From: Heterobilharzia americana
Taxonomy: Eukaryota; Platyhelminthes; Trematoda; Strigeidida; Schistosomatidae
Length of the DNA: 64,000 nucleotides
Reading direction: 5' to 3'
Assembly (NCBI GenBank): GCA_944470555.2
Contig: OX104129.1
Location: forward strand, 82,358,820-82,422,819
Below the pieces are notes generated by a model. That model was not told where the DNA came from, made no database searches, and worked only from the letters and a program-made list of their open reading frames with translations. This document shows positions 33,332 to 44,278 of the stretch, piece by piece (within the stretch, counting starts at the first letter, position 1; each line of letters opens with the position of its first letter). The position numbers and the translations under genes are program-made.

Positions 33332-35195
33332 TTAGATTTGTTTATTTGATGTGTAACACACAGTGATACGGAATTATTTACTTGATGACGTTTCCAGTAT
33401 AAATTATCGCCCCCTAATCATATCAATGTAATCACACCACTTTCAACATCTGATTTTTAAAGTCCTGTCACCTGATATTATTTGCTTATATTGGTAGCAA
33501 AATTTTCTATATCTCTGATATATTGGAGTTAAGTACAGTGGCTTTAACCTCACCTGGTTAACTAGTTCACTAGTTACTAGCCGGTCCTATGCCCGGTTAA
33601 AGAGAGAAGGTTGAGCATACGGCTAGCAACCCTAGACCGGAAAACCAATCCAACTGCTAAACAAACTTCAAAGCGTAAAGAAAATATAAAACATGAGAAC
33701 AAACATATTCCTCCCTGGAATCGGAGAGACTCAATGACGCTGGTTGGTGAAAGCCTCTGAGGATCCAGTCGGCCGATGTGTCTTCTCTCTCTCGTTGAAA
33801 ACGAGAGTAAGGATAGGGAAATGGGATGTCCACACCATGTATGAACCTAACAAGGAGATGAGAGGATATGGCATGGAAGTGCTTGGAATCTGAGAGGAAT
33901 TTGAAGATGGAAAGGAAGTGGACTCTCCAAACTGTCAACTTGAGAGGAGGTCAATAATCTACCCCGATATTGTCACTCACACGACAACCACAAGCACACT
34001 GAGTTTCGGAATGGCTATCATGATGTTTCCTACAGCATTGAAGGTTCTCATGCAGTGCGAACCAATCTCCTCCTGTAGGATCAGGATCATGACAGCAAGA
34101 TGGATTCAACTCAAAAGGAATTCAAACCAAATGGAAGGAAAGTCACAATCATACAATGCTACGCTGTGCACCTACAAATAATACAGATGAAGAGAAGAAG
34201 GAGGAAGTCTAAAGAGAACAGCAATCAGTAATAGACAAGACTCCAGTTGGCGACAGTGACATCAAAATTCTAATGGGTGGGGTGACATGAATGCCAGCCA
34301 AACTCGGAGTGGACACCATAGGAAGAGAACTCATGATGGGTGGAGAAGCACTTGGTGAAATGATGAGTGAGAATGGAGAACTGTTTGCAGACTTCTGTGC
34401 ATTCAACGATATGCTGATCGAGGCAGTGTGTACAAATACAAAGATATTCACAAGGTAGCGATATGGACTTCACCAGATGGACACACTACACTGAAAATCC
34501 AATCGACTTCATGTGAATGTGAAGAAAGTGGAGACGCAGCCTACTTGGAACAAGATGAAGAAGGGGAGCAGATGTAGGTTCACACCACTCACTGTCTAGT
34601 GCAGGGAACCTGACTTCAAAATCCGGTTGGAAGCCTGCAAAGAAGTTGGTGATAGACCACATTTCGAGTTTAACACCCAGTATAGAAACTGAAGGACGAA
34701 ACTACAAAGGAAGTCTTTACGTCAGTCATCAGGACAAAATGGGAGACATTGAGCAACATCCCTGAAGGATGGGGTGTGTAAGAACACTGGAACTATGTGA
34801 AAGCTATGTGTAAAGAAACCTGCATAACCGTATTACGATGTAAGAGGAAACAGGACAAGGAATGGATCTCGACGGACACATGGAAGCTGATAGAGCAGGG
34901 AGAGGAGGATGGTGAAGCAGAAGATAAACCAGTACAGGCAACGATGCACAACGAAAAGACAAACTAAGTATAACGTACAAAACGCTGGACAACACCTATA
35001 CCAGAGATATGGAAAACTTTACTTCCAATAAAAGCAAATAATATCAGGTGACAGGATTATAAAATCAGATGTTAAAAGTGGTGTGATTACGCTGATATGA
35101 TTATGGACAATAGTTTATGCTGGAAGCATTGTCAAGTAAATAATACTATATCACTGTGTGTTATGAAACAAATTAACAAATCTAATATGAAATTC
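33332..35195 (+). mobile_element. Family A copy with 5' region repeated inverted at the far end
   Basis: 33332-33660 is the 5' region; the antisense sister is 4200-4560. Coding remains follow: 33918-34181 codes MDSPNCQLERRSIIYPDIVT and ALKVLMQCEPISSCRIRIMT, the same as the minus strand of 3939-3676. The endonuclease region follows at about 34290-34600 (AKLGVDTIGRELMMGGEALG, one frameshift near 34430). At about 34995 coding similarity stops before the RT, and 34996-35195 is the 5' region again in inverted orientation. Compared with the 1556-4560 copy the sequence is very close, so both are fairly recent. Confidence 0.7.
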
Positions 35196-35379
35196 TATAA
35201 ACTCTACCACAGTGCCTAGGTTTTACACCTACTTTAGAGAATTCTACTTGACATGGCTTACAATCTATCCTAATGATGTGAACACTGATTCTTTTCCATT
35301 TCTAGTTTGGTATACTTTGTTCTGTCGTTAGTGGAATACGCAGCACCTGTGGATAAAGTCTATGATTTTTGGTCTTAGC

Positions 35380-35705
35380 CCATGTGGGAAGATATAGGTT
35401 ACCTGACCTGGGGTCAAAGAGTCAATAAGATTCCGTTTTTACGAACTTTCGGTGAGATGGCTGAAAACCTGTCACTATAGCGTAGATGTATTCACCCGTT
35501 GAATTCTTTGAAAACTTGAATATTTTCACTCACCGTTACTTTCAAATTGTTTCTCCTCTCACATAACTTTGTTTTCTTTATATTTCTCTTTTCCTGTACA
35601 TTTCTTCTTTTTATACTACTCTTAAGTCTAGCAACTTGAATTGATCCAACTGCATGCGAGGTTCTACGTTGATTTTGCCTGTCTGTCTCTTTATTTTTCG
35701 TCATT
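35380..35705 (+). mobile_element. Family B 3' end
   Basis: Contains the end of the coding region (GGAAGATATAGGTTACCTGA), the conserved 3' UTR and the terminus GGTTCTACGTTGATTTTGCC plus TGTCTGTCTC. 5'-truncated. Confidence 0.65.
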
Positions 35706-35724
35706 AGTAAATTTAGATGAGCTA

Positions 35725-37140
35725 AAACTGTAATAAAGATGAACGAAGGGAAGGGTGGTGCTTTTTATGTATAAACTATACAGATAATCAAGGGAAAGAA
35801 AGAGGTTGTACTAAAGTCTTCTGATCACACTTACTTAGGTTTTTCACCTAGATACCTACTGCTTATACTGTATGCAAGGAGCGAGAAGAGAAGGATACGC
35901 TGAACTGCTGAAAAGAACCTAGAAGATTTGGATTTCGCCAACGATGACTTGTGTCTAATGTCTTGTGGCACAAACTCAGATGTACAGGCGAAAACTAACA
36001 AGTTGACAGAAGAGGCGAGGCAGTGAATGTATACAAGACAGAGGTGATGAAGATACCCAAACAACAACTCCAACAACAACAATAAACTCCAATCACCATC
36101 AACAGGAGAAACGTAAAGGAAGTAGCCTCCTTCACCTACATGACTAGGCAGCACTGTTTCAACTACAGGCGGCACAGGCACACACGACGACGTCAAAGCA
36201 GCCACGATCGGAAAGACAGCAACATAGGTGTTCATTAGCCTGAAACCAGTGTGCAGATCTAATGCACTGCACTCAGCCAGCATAAAGAGTGAACAACGTC
36301 CAGATTTTCAACACCAACACCAGTCAAGTCAGTGCTTCTGTATGGCTCAGAGACTTGGCACGTTAAGAAAGGCATTTCCAACAAACTACAGACATTCATC
36401 AACAACTACCTACACTGGTTCGATACTGAAGATCAGATGGATTGCCAGAATAATAATAGTAATAATAAGCAAGAAGGAAGTCTGGTTGGCTGGCTGGTAA
36501 CGAACCAACGAAGAAGCTATCGCTGAATAAATATGCATTGGAAGGAAGTGGAGATGGATTGGGCATAGACTGAGAAGGCGGATTGGAGACAACACGTGTC
36601 AGGCGGGATAGTCGAGTGGAACCCAGATGGGAAACGGTGAGTTGGGCGTTTGAGGTGAGGGTGACATGGAGGAGATGGTGTGAAGAAGAAACGAGAGCTT
36701 GTGGGCAGTGGTGTAGCCAGGTTCGAGAGATTTCAGAGAAGAGAGTGGAATGGAGACGTACTACTGAGATGGTATATTGCATTGGGAACCCAAGGGTTAA
36801 ATAATATGATAATAATACTGCATGTAAAAGGCCAACTCGTAGAGTATGAGTGAGATTAGAAGGAATGTGATAAATCACTTTAAAAGTGTTATGAATACTA
36901 ATTCGATGATCATTACAACCAGATGAAAGAGTAAAGAAGCCCCATATTGATCTTTTTTACTCTTCACTTAGCGAAGACCAATAATGTACTGCAATTCGAT
37001 AACGGACTTGCCTAACTGTATGCCTAATGTAAGTAGCTCTAAAGGGGTTGTTAAACTGGTGAATGTGCATAGAAGAGGCGAAATCAAATAGTCTGTCTTT
37101 AATCCGTGAAGTTATCATCGGCAGACTGTAGAATAAACAG
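35725..37140 (-). mobile_element. Penelope-like fragment split by family A
   Basis: 35725-35834 matches the C-terminal and 3' region of the 10.0-10.3-kb fragment (AGATAATCAAGGGAAAGAAA). After a family A insertion the same fragment resumes at about 36815 (AGATTAGAAGGAATGTGATA) and extends to 37140, where the antisense of the linker before GIY-YIG (GAATGTGCATAGAAGAGGCG) is recognisable. The order of events is clear: Penelope first, family A later. Confidence 0.65.
35835..36812 (+). mobile_element. Family A 3' part inserted in a Penelope relic
   Basis: Sense-strand remains of the end of the polyprotein: a Gln-rich linker near 36055-36090, MFISLKPVCRSNALHSASIK (36228), LLYGSETWHVKKGISNKLQT (36335) and NNYLHWFDTEDQMD. 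The last part reads ALRWNP-type decayed sequence, and it ends with GGGAACCCAAGGGTTAAATA and a short AAT tail near 36800-36812. A tandem AATAATAATAGT tract at 36450 replaces part of the coding sequence in this and sister copies. Confidence 0.75.
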
Positions 37141-37149
37141 CATTAATTT

Positions 37150-37790
37150 GCTGCATTATATGATCTCCCTAATGTATTCCTAAGGTGTTGTATCATTATT
37201 TAACAAGTGATGTCATCCAGAGTTAATAGTTCTAAAAAACAAGGATTACTTCGAAGCTGTAGGCACTAAAGTGAAATCTTTCTACAACAGTTTTTATCGA
37301 CTGAAGTGATTTTCAATCGACTCTAGAATTGTAATTTGTTTAAATAAAATTTATTGAAGTGTTCGCTTCAAATTTTATATATTAGATGTTAATAGATATT
37401 ACTGATTAGATTTATCCTATAAGACAATGTATCATTATAGTGTAAACATATCGATTCTTTTCCATTGATCTGCTTTTTGTTCATATTTATAACATATGAA
37501 AGTGTTTTTTCTTTAATATTCTATCTATAGTGTTGAAATTTGAACGTAATGCACTTTTGTTCAATTTTTCTGTTTGTATATTATTGATAAAGGGAAAAAA
37601 ATTTAGTCGTTTTTAAGTTTTTCATCTGCTTCATCTGTAAAATTTTCATTGAAATGTTCAAAAAAATATCTACTATAAGTGAATGGTATTTAGTAATGTA
37701 AATGGGTGATCAGATTCTATCATGTACTACTTCATGTGGTTAAGGAGTTAAATCAGTTTGTATATAATAATATCTAAATGTATTCACCTT
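37150..37790. other. AT-rich intron, no gene recognised
   Basis: Nothing supported. Confidence 0.4.
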
Positions 37791-37946
37791 CATGTTCTTA
37801 GACAGTTATACTAAAAACTATACGCATCGCACATGAAGTGGCTATCGTGGCTCGGTGGTGTAGTGGATAACGCGCTGGCGTTTGAAGCGATCTCTCGCGA
37901 GTCCGAATCCTGGTGGGAACAACATTACTCACAGGGATGTAGGTAC

Positions 37947-37991
37947 ATTCAGCTGACGAGTTCCAAATAGAACGAAATGCGCTTCCTGAGT
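37947..37991 (+). ncRNA. Hammerhead ribozyme, first unit of the dimer
   Basis: CTGACGA is intact (37953-37959). Stem II is a perfect compensated GTTC/GAAC pair. The box reads GAAAT and the triplet TTC. Stem I is ATTCAG against CTGAGT. The stem III closing pair is lost. Confidence 0.65.
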
Positions 37992-38267
37992 TCCACTGCT
38001 AGCCACTGCCCACCATTACTATATATAAATGAAATATAGGCAATATCAAGGCATTCGCACAGGAGCCAATATGCCAATAAAGACCGATCAATTAGGTCCA
38101 ATCAACGATGGTGTCATATAAAAACAATTATACTAAAACTATACCCGTCGCACAAGAAGTGGCTATCGTGGCTCGGTGGTGTAGTGGATAACGCGCTGGC
38201 GTTTGAAGCGATCTCTTGCGAGTCCGAATCCTGGTGGGAACAACGTTACTCACTGGGATGTAGGTAC

Positions 38268-38312
38268 ATCCAGCTGACAAGTTCCAAAAAGGACGAAATG
38301 CCCATCTTGGAT
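38268..38312 (+). ncRNA. Hammerhead ribozyme, second unit of the dimer
   Basis: Stem I ATCCAG/TTGGAT. The core is CTGACAA (essential G changed to A), GAAAT, triplet ATC. Likely inactive. Confidence 0.6.
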
Positions 38313-38526
38313 TCCACTGCTAGCCACGATCCATCATTAATATAATTATAAGCTTCCTGACGATAATATAATCTTGTTGTTTAAGTCACTTTTAACAGGC
38401 TTGATTTTTGCACATTAATTACTCACTAGAGGGTAACCAACTTCATCTTCTATAATCTTAAGTACTGTTCGAATCCTATCGACTATTTTGCAATGTGGCT
38501 AAAAAACTGAGAGGTTCACCGTTGAG

Positions 38527-39010
38527 ATGTATCGGGATGGATGTTATTTGGATGGTGACAATCGGCAGAAAGCTTTGGATTTAGGTTACGTCCTTTTTAC
38601 CACTCGTCAACATGGCGTAGCTGTAGTCTTGACGGAAATAATATTTCATCCAAGGTTCGAACCCATCCAACTAACATCTATCAAGGTGGATCATGATGCT
38701 GAGTCTCCTACTCTGATGACAACATTGCAAACTAAGCGATTGAATTTGGTCAGCACATAGGGCTAGACAGGATGAAACTGGTTACACTCCAGTGATCCTT
38801 CAATACGTGGAGTCCAGTCCTACAGGATGTCATAAGTGGTCCACAGAGCTCACTGGTAATGTCCCTGGCTACAACACTGTGTGACGTGAGTCTTAATTTC
38901 AGATGGGACACCAGTTTTATTGAGGTCGCAAATTTGCTTTGCTGATGAATGCCGATAAGCACGAAACCTAGGTTGATCAGTGTTTCCTGTTGACTGACTC
39001 CATTCAACTA
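38527..39010 (+). repeat. Repeat D with a CTGATGA...GAAAC motif
   Basis: Shares with 41480-41860 a series of blocks: GATCATGATGCTGAGTCTCC-like start, GGTCAGCACATAGG, TGTGTGACGTGAGTCTTAAT and TTGAGGTCGC. Near 38940-38985 it reads GCTGATGAATGCCGATAAGC then ACGAAACC. This resembles a hammerhead core with a TGC/GCA stem II, but no stem I pairing was found. Confidence 0.5.
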
Positions 39011-39700
39011 ACATATTTGATTTTCTTTATATTATGATGACATCAGAAGAATGATATAGTACCTGTTTTCCGCCTTCTCGACATATTGTTATTTTCAAAA
39101 TTATTTGTAAGTCCCTTCAATATTTTGGCTTTTTGGAAGTATATTGCATTGTCTAACCGGTGTATAGTATGAGTTGTTCACCCTGACGGTTGTTGCTAAA
39201 TGAATCAAGACTATCCAGTAAACAACCTGAATTAACTTTGTTTCTTTTATCTTTCTAGTAGTAGCCAAAATTTATCAGTCGATTTTCTCAATAATCATTG
39301 TTAAAGATTGAAATAAAGTTACTTGCCTCGATTTACTTTTTATTTCAATTGTTCCTGATTGTTTCCCGTACAATATTCAGTAATACGTTTCATTGCAATA
39401 TTCAGAGACATAAAATTGTTCAGTGATGAAAACGTTTTTTTTGTCAAATCAGTTTCATCAGCTCTGTTATCGTAGGAATAGCAAAGAAAACATGAGTCCA
39501 TTATTGGCCAATAGGTCAGCATTAAGCAATTAAAAGGGAATGGTTTTTCAGTGAAATAGTGAGTGAATTCCACAGTTAGAAAGGGATTCGTAATCATAGT
39601 GTCCTCGACCAGGGTGATGATTGAAAGCAATAATAACTGACATCAGTTTATAATGAATACTACCTTAAAAATAAAATACTTATCGACCTGTAACTAAACA
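39010..39700. other. Intron sequence, no gene recognised
   Basis: No supported gene. 39640-39705 is an inverted match to 29283-29345 (the 3' end of a SINE-2 copy). Confidence 0.4.
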
Positions 39701-39714
39701 ACTCATAAATGAAA

Positions 39715-40140
39715 TGCTTCCAGATGCCTAGTCACACAATGTTGGCCGAAGTTGGTTCAGGCTGGAAAAAGGCCTGAGGTGGCCAGACTAAAACATAGCA
39801 CCAATGTATGAAGTCTGTGAACGTTGGTTTGAGCCATGTAGGGAGATGCAGACTAGGTGGTTGGGGTCGGTGGGACAAGAGGAACCAGTGGTTGGAGACT
39901 GACTCTGGGTGATGGCATGGCTGAGAAGTGATATGAGTGGCGCAGATGTATACACATTGTCCTCATCTTAACGACGCTATACTGAGTCTCGCCATTTTGT
40001 CATTCCTCTTTTCTTTCTTCTCGTACTTAATATTTCTTTTGACTGCATTCTCTTATCTTCATTCTTCACCTCACTACCTTTCTACTTGATGTAGTGTGGC
40101 AACTCGGACAGTTACGCAGTGATGTCTGGTCCTATGTTGA
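39715..40140 (+). mobile_element. Family B 3' end
   Basis: Coding remains CCTGAGGTGGCCAGACTAAA (Gly-Gln-Thr-Lys block) and TGTAGGGAGATGCAGACTAG, then the 3' UTR and a terminus GTCCTATGTTGATATTGACT. 5'-truncated. Confidence 0.6.
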
Positions 40141-40455
40141 TATTGACTGAGTTCTAATGAGAAGTCGTAACCTGTGGGATCAACCAGTCAGTAGTGATGC
40201 GGATGCCAACCACAGACCTTGCTGGGTAGTCACGATATACTCCAAATTGACAGAATTACAAGACTGTGGACCCAGTAGCTGAATGGTTAACGCGTTCACT
40301 GTGAAACCTGAAGGTTGTGAGTTCGATTTCTGGTGCGTAGGGTTGTGAGTGGGTAGTCCTGAGGAGTCTGTTACTGAGAAGAGAGTGGATAATGCTGCTG
40401 TTAGGTTTTCAATGGTTTGCCAAGTGATTTCAGTTTATGATGAATACCACTTTAA
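40141..40455 (+). mobile_element. SINE-2 variant, uninterrupted
   Basis: Leader AATGAGAAGTCGTAACCTGT, head ACCCAGTAGCTGAATGGTTA, B box GAGTTCGATTTCTGG, hammerhead relic GTCCTGAGGAGTCTGTTACT and 3' end AAGTGATTTCAGTTTATGAT. It is the empty-site counterpart of the Penelope-interrupted copy at 26736-29275. Confidence 0.65.
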
Positions 40456-40459
40456 AAAT

Positions 40460-41230
40460 AAAACAATAACGAGACTCCAAAAAAAATATCATGACCACGG
40501 CAAAATGTGAGAATGGATGTACGTACCTCTTCTGAACTTATATCTTAGACTTCGTCTGTCATCGCTTATACTACATGTAAGTGACGATTTCGCACTCCTT
40601 TTTGAGCTGTCTAGCTTGACTTTGTGCAGGATTTCGAAGGAAAACTGTCCTGAAGCGAGTATATCATGAAGTCTATCTCTGTATTTGAAGAGTACAATAT
40701 ACGTGATAAAGTATACTGGTAATAAATTTGATTCTGACTGGAATAATTAACAATCGATGAAGGTGACATTGTCTAACTTTTGTAAACTCAACAGAAAATC
40801 ATATGTATCATCTTTCGTTTTTTTTCCATTGTAAATTGTCAAACAATTAGGGGGTTTTTATATTGAAGTTTTTTTTCTTATTTAGAACCAACTTCAAGAA
40901 TGATACTTTTGATATAAAGTGCACTTGGATTGATTAAAAGTAAACATACCTGAGATTCCTTCTTCGTTAGAAAAATTATCGATACCGATTTAGTTGTCTG
41001 AAAATTTGCACAAAACGTTACAACACTGGTTTGCGACTACTTATTGTGCTAATAATCTTTTTCGCATTGTCCTGATTTCTTGCATGCCAGGTGTAGGATA
41101 ATTTTTTTCGGATTCGTTTGTATTAGAAAAAATATACAGTGAAGTAACTATGCACATCGACTACAATACTCGTTAATCTACCTGTACCAGTCTTTATAGT
41201 CATTGATATAACAGTCTCAGTTACCGCTAT
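40460..41230. other. AT-rich intron, no gene recognised
   Basis: Nothing supported. Confidence 0.4.
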
Positions 41231-41450
41231 TTGTTGATATACTTGTAATTCCCCGTTGTTATATAAGTTCGAATCGATAAACTTCTGTTGGCATATGGAC
41301 TATTATTGCCTGTGTTTTTATTGCTATACGTAACTTAATTGGGGCTAGAAGAGGAATCCAAGACCCGCGTTGCGTCGTATTTCGTACTCGTCAGTTGAAT
41401 GTGCCTGCACTCTTGTGAGTGATGTTGTTCCCAGTATGATCGGCAGAAAC
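41230..41450 (-). mobile_element. Smalpha-related unit, antisense, with damaged hammerhead
   Basis: The TTGTTGATATACTTGTAATT block is followed by an antisense ribozyme at 41355-41400: CTGACGA kept, stem II GTAC/GTAC-like, GCAAC for GAAAC, triplet GTC kept. The GAGTGATGTTGTTCCCAGTA block follows. Confidence 0.55.
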
Positions 41451-41479
41451 CCCTAGACCTGAGATTCCCAACCGCATAA

Positions 41480-41860
41480 CCATTCAACTAGTATCTATAA
41501 GAGTGCTTCGCGATACTGGGCTCCCTAGTCTGGTGGCCACATTGCAAAATTATCTATAGAATACGATCAGCACTTAGGATTAGGCAACATGGAGTTGTTT
41601 GTCCCTGAGTGACTAATCAGTGTACTTAGTTCTATCCAACAATAGTTATTTCGCTGCCTGAATAGCTCGGTGCTAATGTTGATGACTACAAAACTGGGTG
41701 ACGCAGTTTCACATCTCAGGTGGGATATCAGTTCCGTTGAGGTTTCAGGTGCGCGTCACTGACGAATGCCAATTAGCACGAAAACTGGATTGAGCAGAGC
41801 TTCACGCCGATTGCATCTATCTAACTTAAATCCTTCTCTAGCTAATACTTCCTGATGTTT
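41480..41860 (+). repeat. Repeat D, second copy
   Basis: Matches 38680-39010 in order. The ribozyme-like block reads ACTGACGAATGCCAATTAGC then ACGAAAAC, giving a TGC/GCA stem II like the other copy. Confidence 0.5.
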
Positions 41861-42364
41861 ACGCAAGACTGAATTTTCGTCAATTTACTGTGGAAAACAC
41901 GCGCCTTTAAATTGTGTGATATATATGTAGTCGAGCAGTCTGGGAACAATATTGTTGAAAAGTGTGGTACTTTACCGGTAGTTTCTGCTTTTTATGAGTT
42001 TTGTAGAGATTTTTAAATTGTTACAACGGTTGTTACGTAATTTGCCTTGTTTTTATTATCACTTACATAGACGGCATATGAATTTATGAATTGTGCTTTG
42101 ACCTGACCATCGAACAATGAAGTCTTGTTACATTGTGTGACCTAGTAAATCTAGTAAACGGATCGCTTCTGTGTGTCTATATTTAACGGAGTGTCTACTA
42201 CTTAGGATGTGTATCTTATTTCATAATGAAACCTGTGTTCAACCTGGGTAAACTACGTATTTGGTATATGAGACCAAAAATCCTTATATCAATTTCGTTG
42301 ACACTATTTTTAAAAAATTTTCTGTTTTGTGATCACTTTTTCATTGTTCTATTTCATTTTTAAG

Positions 42365-42428
42365 GATATTGCAGAACAAGGCACAATTTTGTAAAATGCT
42401 TGTTGAGTCACACGTCCCAAGTCATGCA
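42365..42428 (+). CDS. Short internal exon of STK36/Fused-like gene
   Basis: A 64-nt exon after an acceptor in a T-rich tract (ends AAG at 42364), followed by a consensus GTAAGT donor at 42429. Its first base closes a Leu codon begun in the previous exon. The remainder reads ILQNKAQFCKMLVESHVPSH plus A, and it ends in phase 0, as the next exon needs. Very short exons are usual in schistosome genes. On its own it would not be convincing; the phase fit on both sides makes the case. Confidence 0.6.
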
Positions 42429-42429
42429 G

Positions 42430-43780
42430 TAAGTCTTAAAAATCACTTTAATAGACTGTTTTTTGGAAGTGATTCATTACTTGAAGTTTTTATTCATCGT
42501 GATACGATGTTCATTTAGTAAAACACTGAATACCATTATGAATTTCACAGGTGTTACGACCTAATTTACAAACCATCAAACTATCTTACATTTCATCGAA
42601 AAATGAACCTGAGACCATCAAATCTTGTTAAATGATTGTTATCTTGAAGTTCTGTTGCTAATTTGTATTCGTGTTTAACGGTTGATAACCCCATTTAGTT
42701 GTCGAACGTTATGTTAAGGATTTCTGTCAGGTAGATGTTAGATGAAATTCCTGTTTGTAAAATCACCATCCATCATATGGAGCAGGTCACATTCACCACA
42801 TAAATTCCAGTTACCAGTGCTATTTTGCTTCCTATTGGAATGTGGATAAAGTTTATCGGTTCAATCCTATGTACGAACGAACAAAGAGCACTTGATAACC
42901 ATGCGCGAACGCATACAGTAGGCAATCGGTGACACTTTTTATGTGAGGTTTGATGTCACTATCTGACTGCCTAAACTTCGGTAGGTGGAGCGGTCCTCGA
43001 ACCTGCCACTCACTGGTTGTAAGTCAATTGCCTAAACTAATGGGACACAGCTACAATTATATGTAGTTGTGACGTACATTTCATGAGTTAATAACCGCTG
43101 AATAGGCACTTCTCACATGAAATCTGTCTCATACTTCTCTAGTAAACATGATAAATTTGCAGTTAAATAGTAGCCATGGAATGTTTTATCGGATCAGACA
43201 GGAATTCCACCGGATGTTTAAAATTGAGGTCAGTGGGTTACTTACTATGATACGGATGCATTTATTGTCTTTTCTTTTAATGGCCAAACATTTTATTGGG
43301 TTTGTAGCTGGAGTTCTCCTCTCTTCCTACATCCTGCTTCTCATTAGCGTGAATAGCATTTTTGTCTGATTTCGAATTCTTATGCTGTCAGAGTTTGTGA
43401 TAGCGGAAACCGATACTAGGTCCTGTTTTTGCATTCAAATATTGATACTTTGCCTTCAATTTGTTAAAAGTGTATCTGGTTAGTTGTTTGAAATTAGCTC
43501 CATAGTTTGGTCAAATACATAGATCAAAGTAGTCGACCAGGTTCGATTAAAATAACAGAGGACAAACCTTAGCTAAATCAAGATTAGTAGGTCTTATTCA
43601 GATACGAAATTTAGAGGAAAGCACGGTTATAGCTGTGCACGCAATTATACACAATCAAATAGTAGGGTGGAATAGAGCGACAGCGTTCAAAACTAACTTA
43701 GTTGGGTGGATGAAGGGAGAGACTGATAACCGAATCTTTGTTTTTCGAATCAACACCCAACACATGCAGCAATCGAAATG
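42430..43780. other. Intron between exons 4 and 5 (first part)
   Basis: No gene recognised. 42950-43040 holds a tRNA-like stretch (GGTCCTCGAACCTGCCACTC) of uncertain class. Confidence 0.35.
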
Positions 43781-43784
43781 ATTC

Positions 43785-44035
43785 TGCACCTATCCCAGAT
43801 ATATGGAAAATTCTACCAGCCTTGTCATCACAGACAAGGAGAGAAAACTAGGAATATATAAACTCCGTCTCAAAGTTCTAGAGTCACCTGGTATGAATAT
43901 GGACAATAAATTGTGTTCGAAACGTTATCCAATAAATGATACTGTTTCACTGTGTGATATATCTAATGAACAGACTAAAATGGAATTACAATCAACCACA
44001 GTACCCACGTTTTCCTCCTGTACTAGTTTCGTTGT
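43785..44035 (+). repeat. Repeat E copy
   Basis: Starts at CCTATCCCAGATATATGGAA, the same breakpoint as the inverted arm of the 33.3-35.2-kb element (34998), and shares GATACTGTTTCACTGTGTGA and ACCACAGTACCCACGTTTTC with 35150-35235. It has no family A coding next to it. Confidence 0.5.
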
Positions 44036-44232
44036 TCATAATCTTCATTGAAATTGATGTTTCTATGGTATGTTTATGGTTTGTTATCAAATGGTTTATA
44101 AAAAAAGGAGTGAGGGGGAAGTGGGCCATTTCATGTTTGTCATGCATGTAATTCCCTCGACTAATTTAAATAATTCCAGATTATTATTCATCGTAGACTG
44201 ACATCAGTTGGAGGAACAAAGGAAACCTGGAA

Positions 44233-44278
44233 GCACTGGACAGCTGTTTCGTCCTGGTATGGGACTCCTCAGCAGTGC
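44233..44278 (-). ncRNA. Intact-looking hammerhead ribozyme in SINE-2
   Basis: Read on the minus strand: stem I GCACTG, core CTGAGGA, stem II GTCC with loop CATACCA and GGAC, GAAAC, a four-base AGCT cap, then GTC at the cleavage site and stem I partner CAGTGC. Stem I is a perfect 6-bp helix, stem II a perfect 4-bp helix, and stem III is the minimal A-U, C-G pair. Every conserved core position expected from the hammerhead consensus is present. It is a type I layout with minimal stem III, as known from Smalpha and from Penelope-associated ribozymes. Activity is inferred. Confidence 0.85.

Larger units (their letters stand above)
37800..38340 (+). mobile_element. Head-to-tail Smalpha-like dimer
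   Basis: Two copies of the long unit follow each other at about 310-bp spacing. Each has TGGCTATCGTGGCTCGGTGG, GTAGTGGATAACGCGCTGGC, GAGTCCGAATCCTGGTGGGA and a ribozyme. The stretch between them (GGCAATATCAAGGCATTCGC and GATCAATTAGGTCCAATCAA) is the upstream part of the second unit. The heads differ at few positions. Tandem layout fits a satellite-like or circular-RNA origin. Confidence 0.75.

Noticed and set aside
33332..35195. DNA transposon with terminal inverted repeats (e.g. CACTA or Merlin type)
   Set aside because: The interior codes a non-LTR endonuclease, no transposase motif was seen and no target duplication was identified. Kept as a finding only.
35831..36283. 150-codon minus-strand frame as a host membrane protein
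   Set aside because: Lies wholly inside the sense-oriented family A fragment and repeats in sister copies.
36399..36878. 159-codon minus-strand open frame, with similar ones at 47468-47869 and 51732-52133
   Set aside because: They are antisense shadows of the sense family A 3' coding region. The sense strand shows LLYGSETW and the tail on the proper side.
37840..38260. tRNA genes suggested by A and B boxes
   Set aside because: No cloverleaf with paired acceptor stem was found, and the boxes always precede the same ribozyme repeat. They are Pol III promoters of SINEs.
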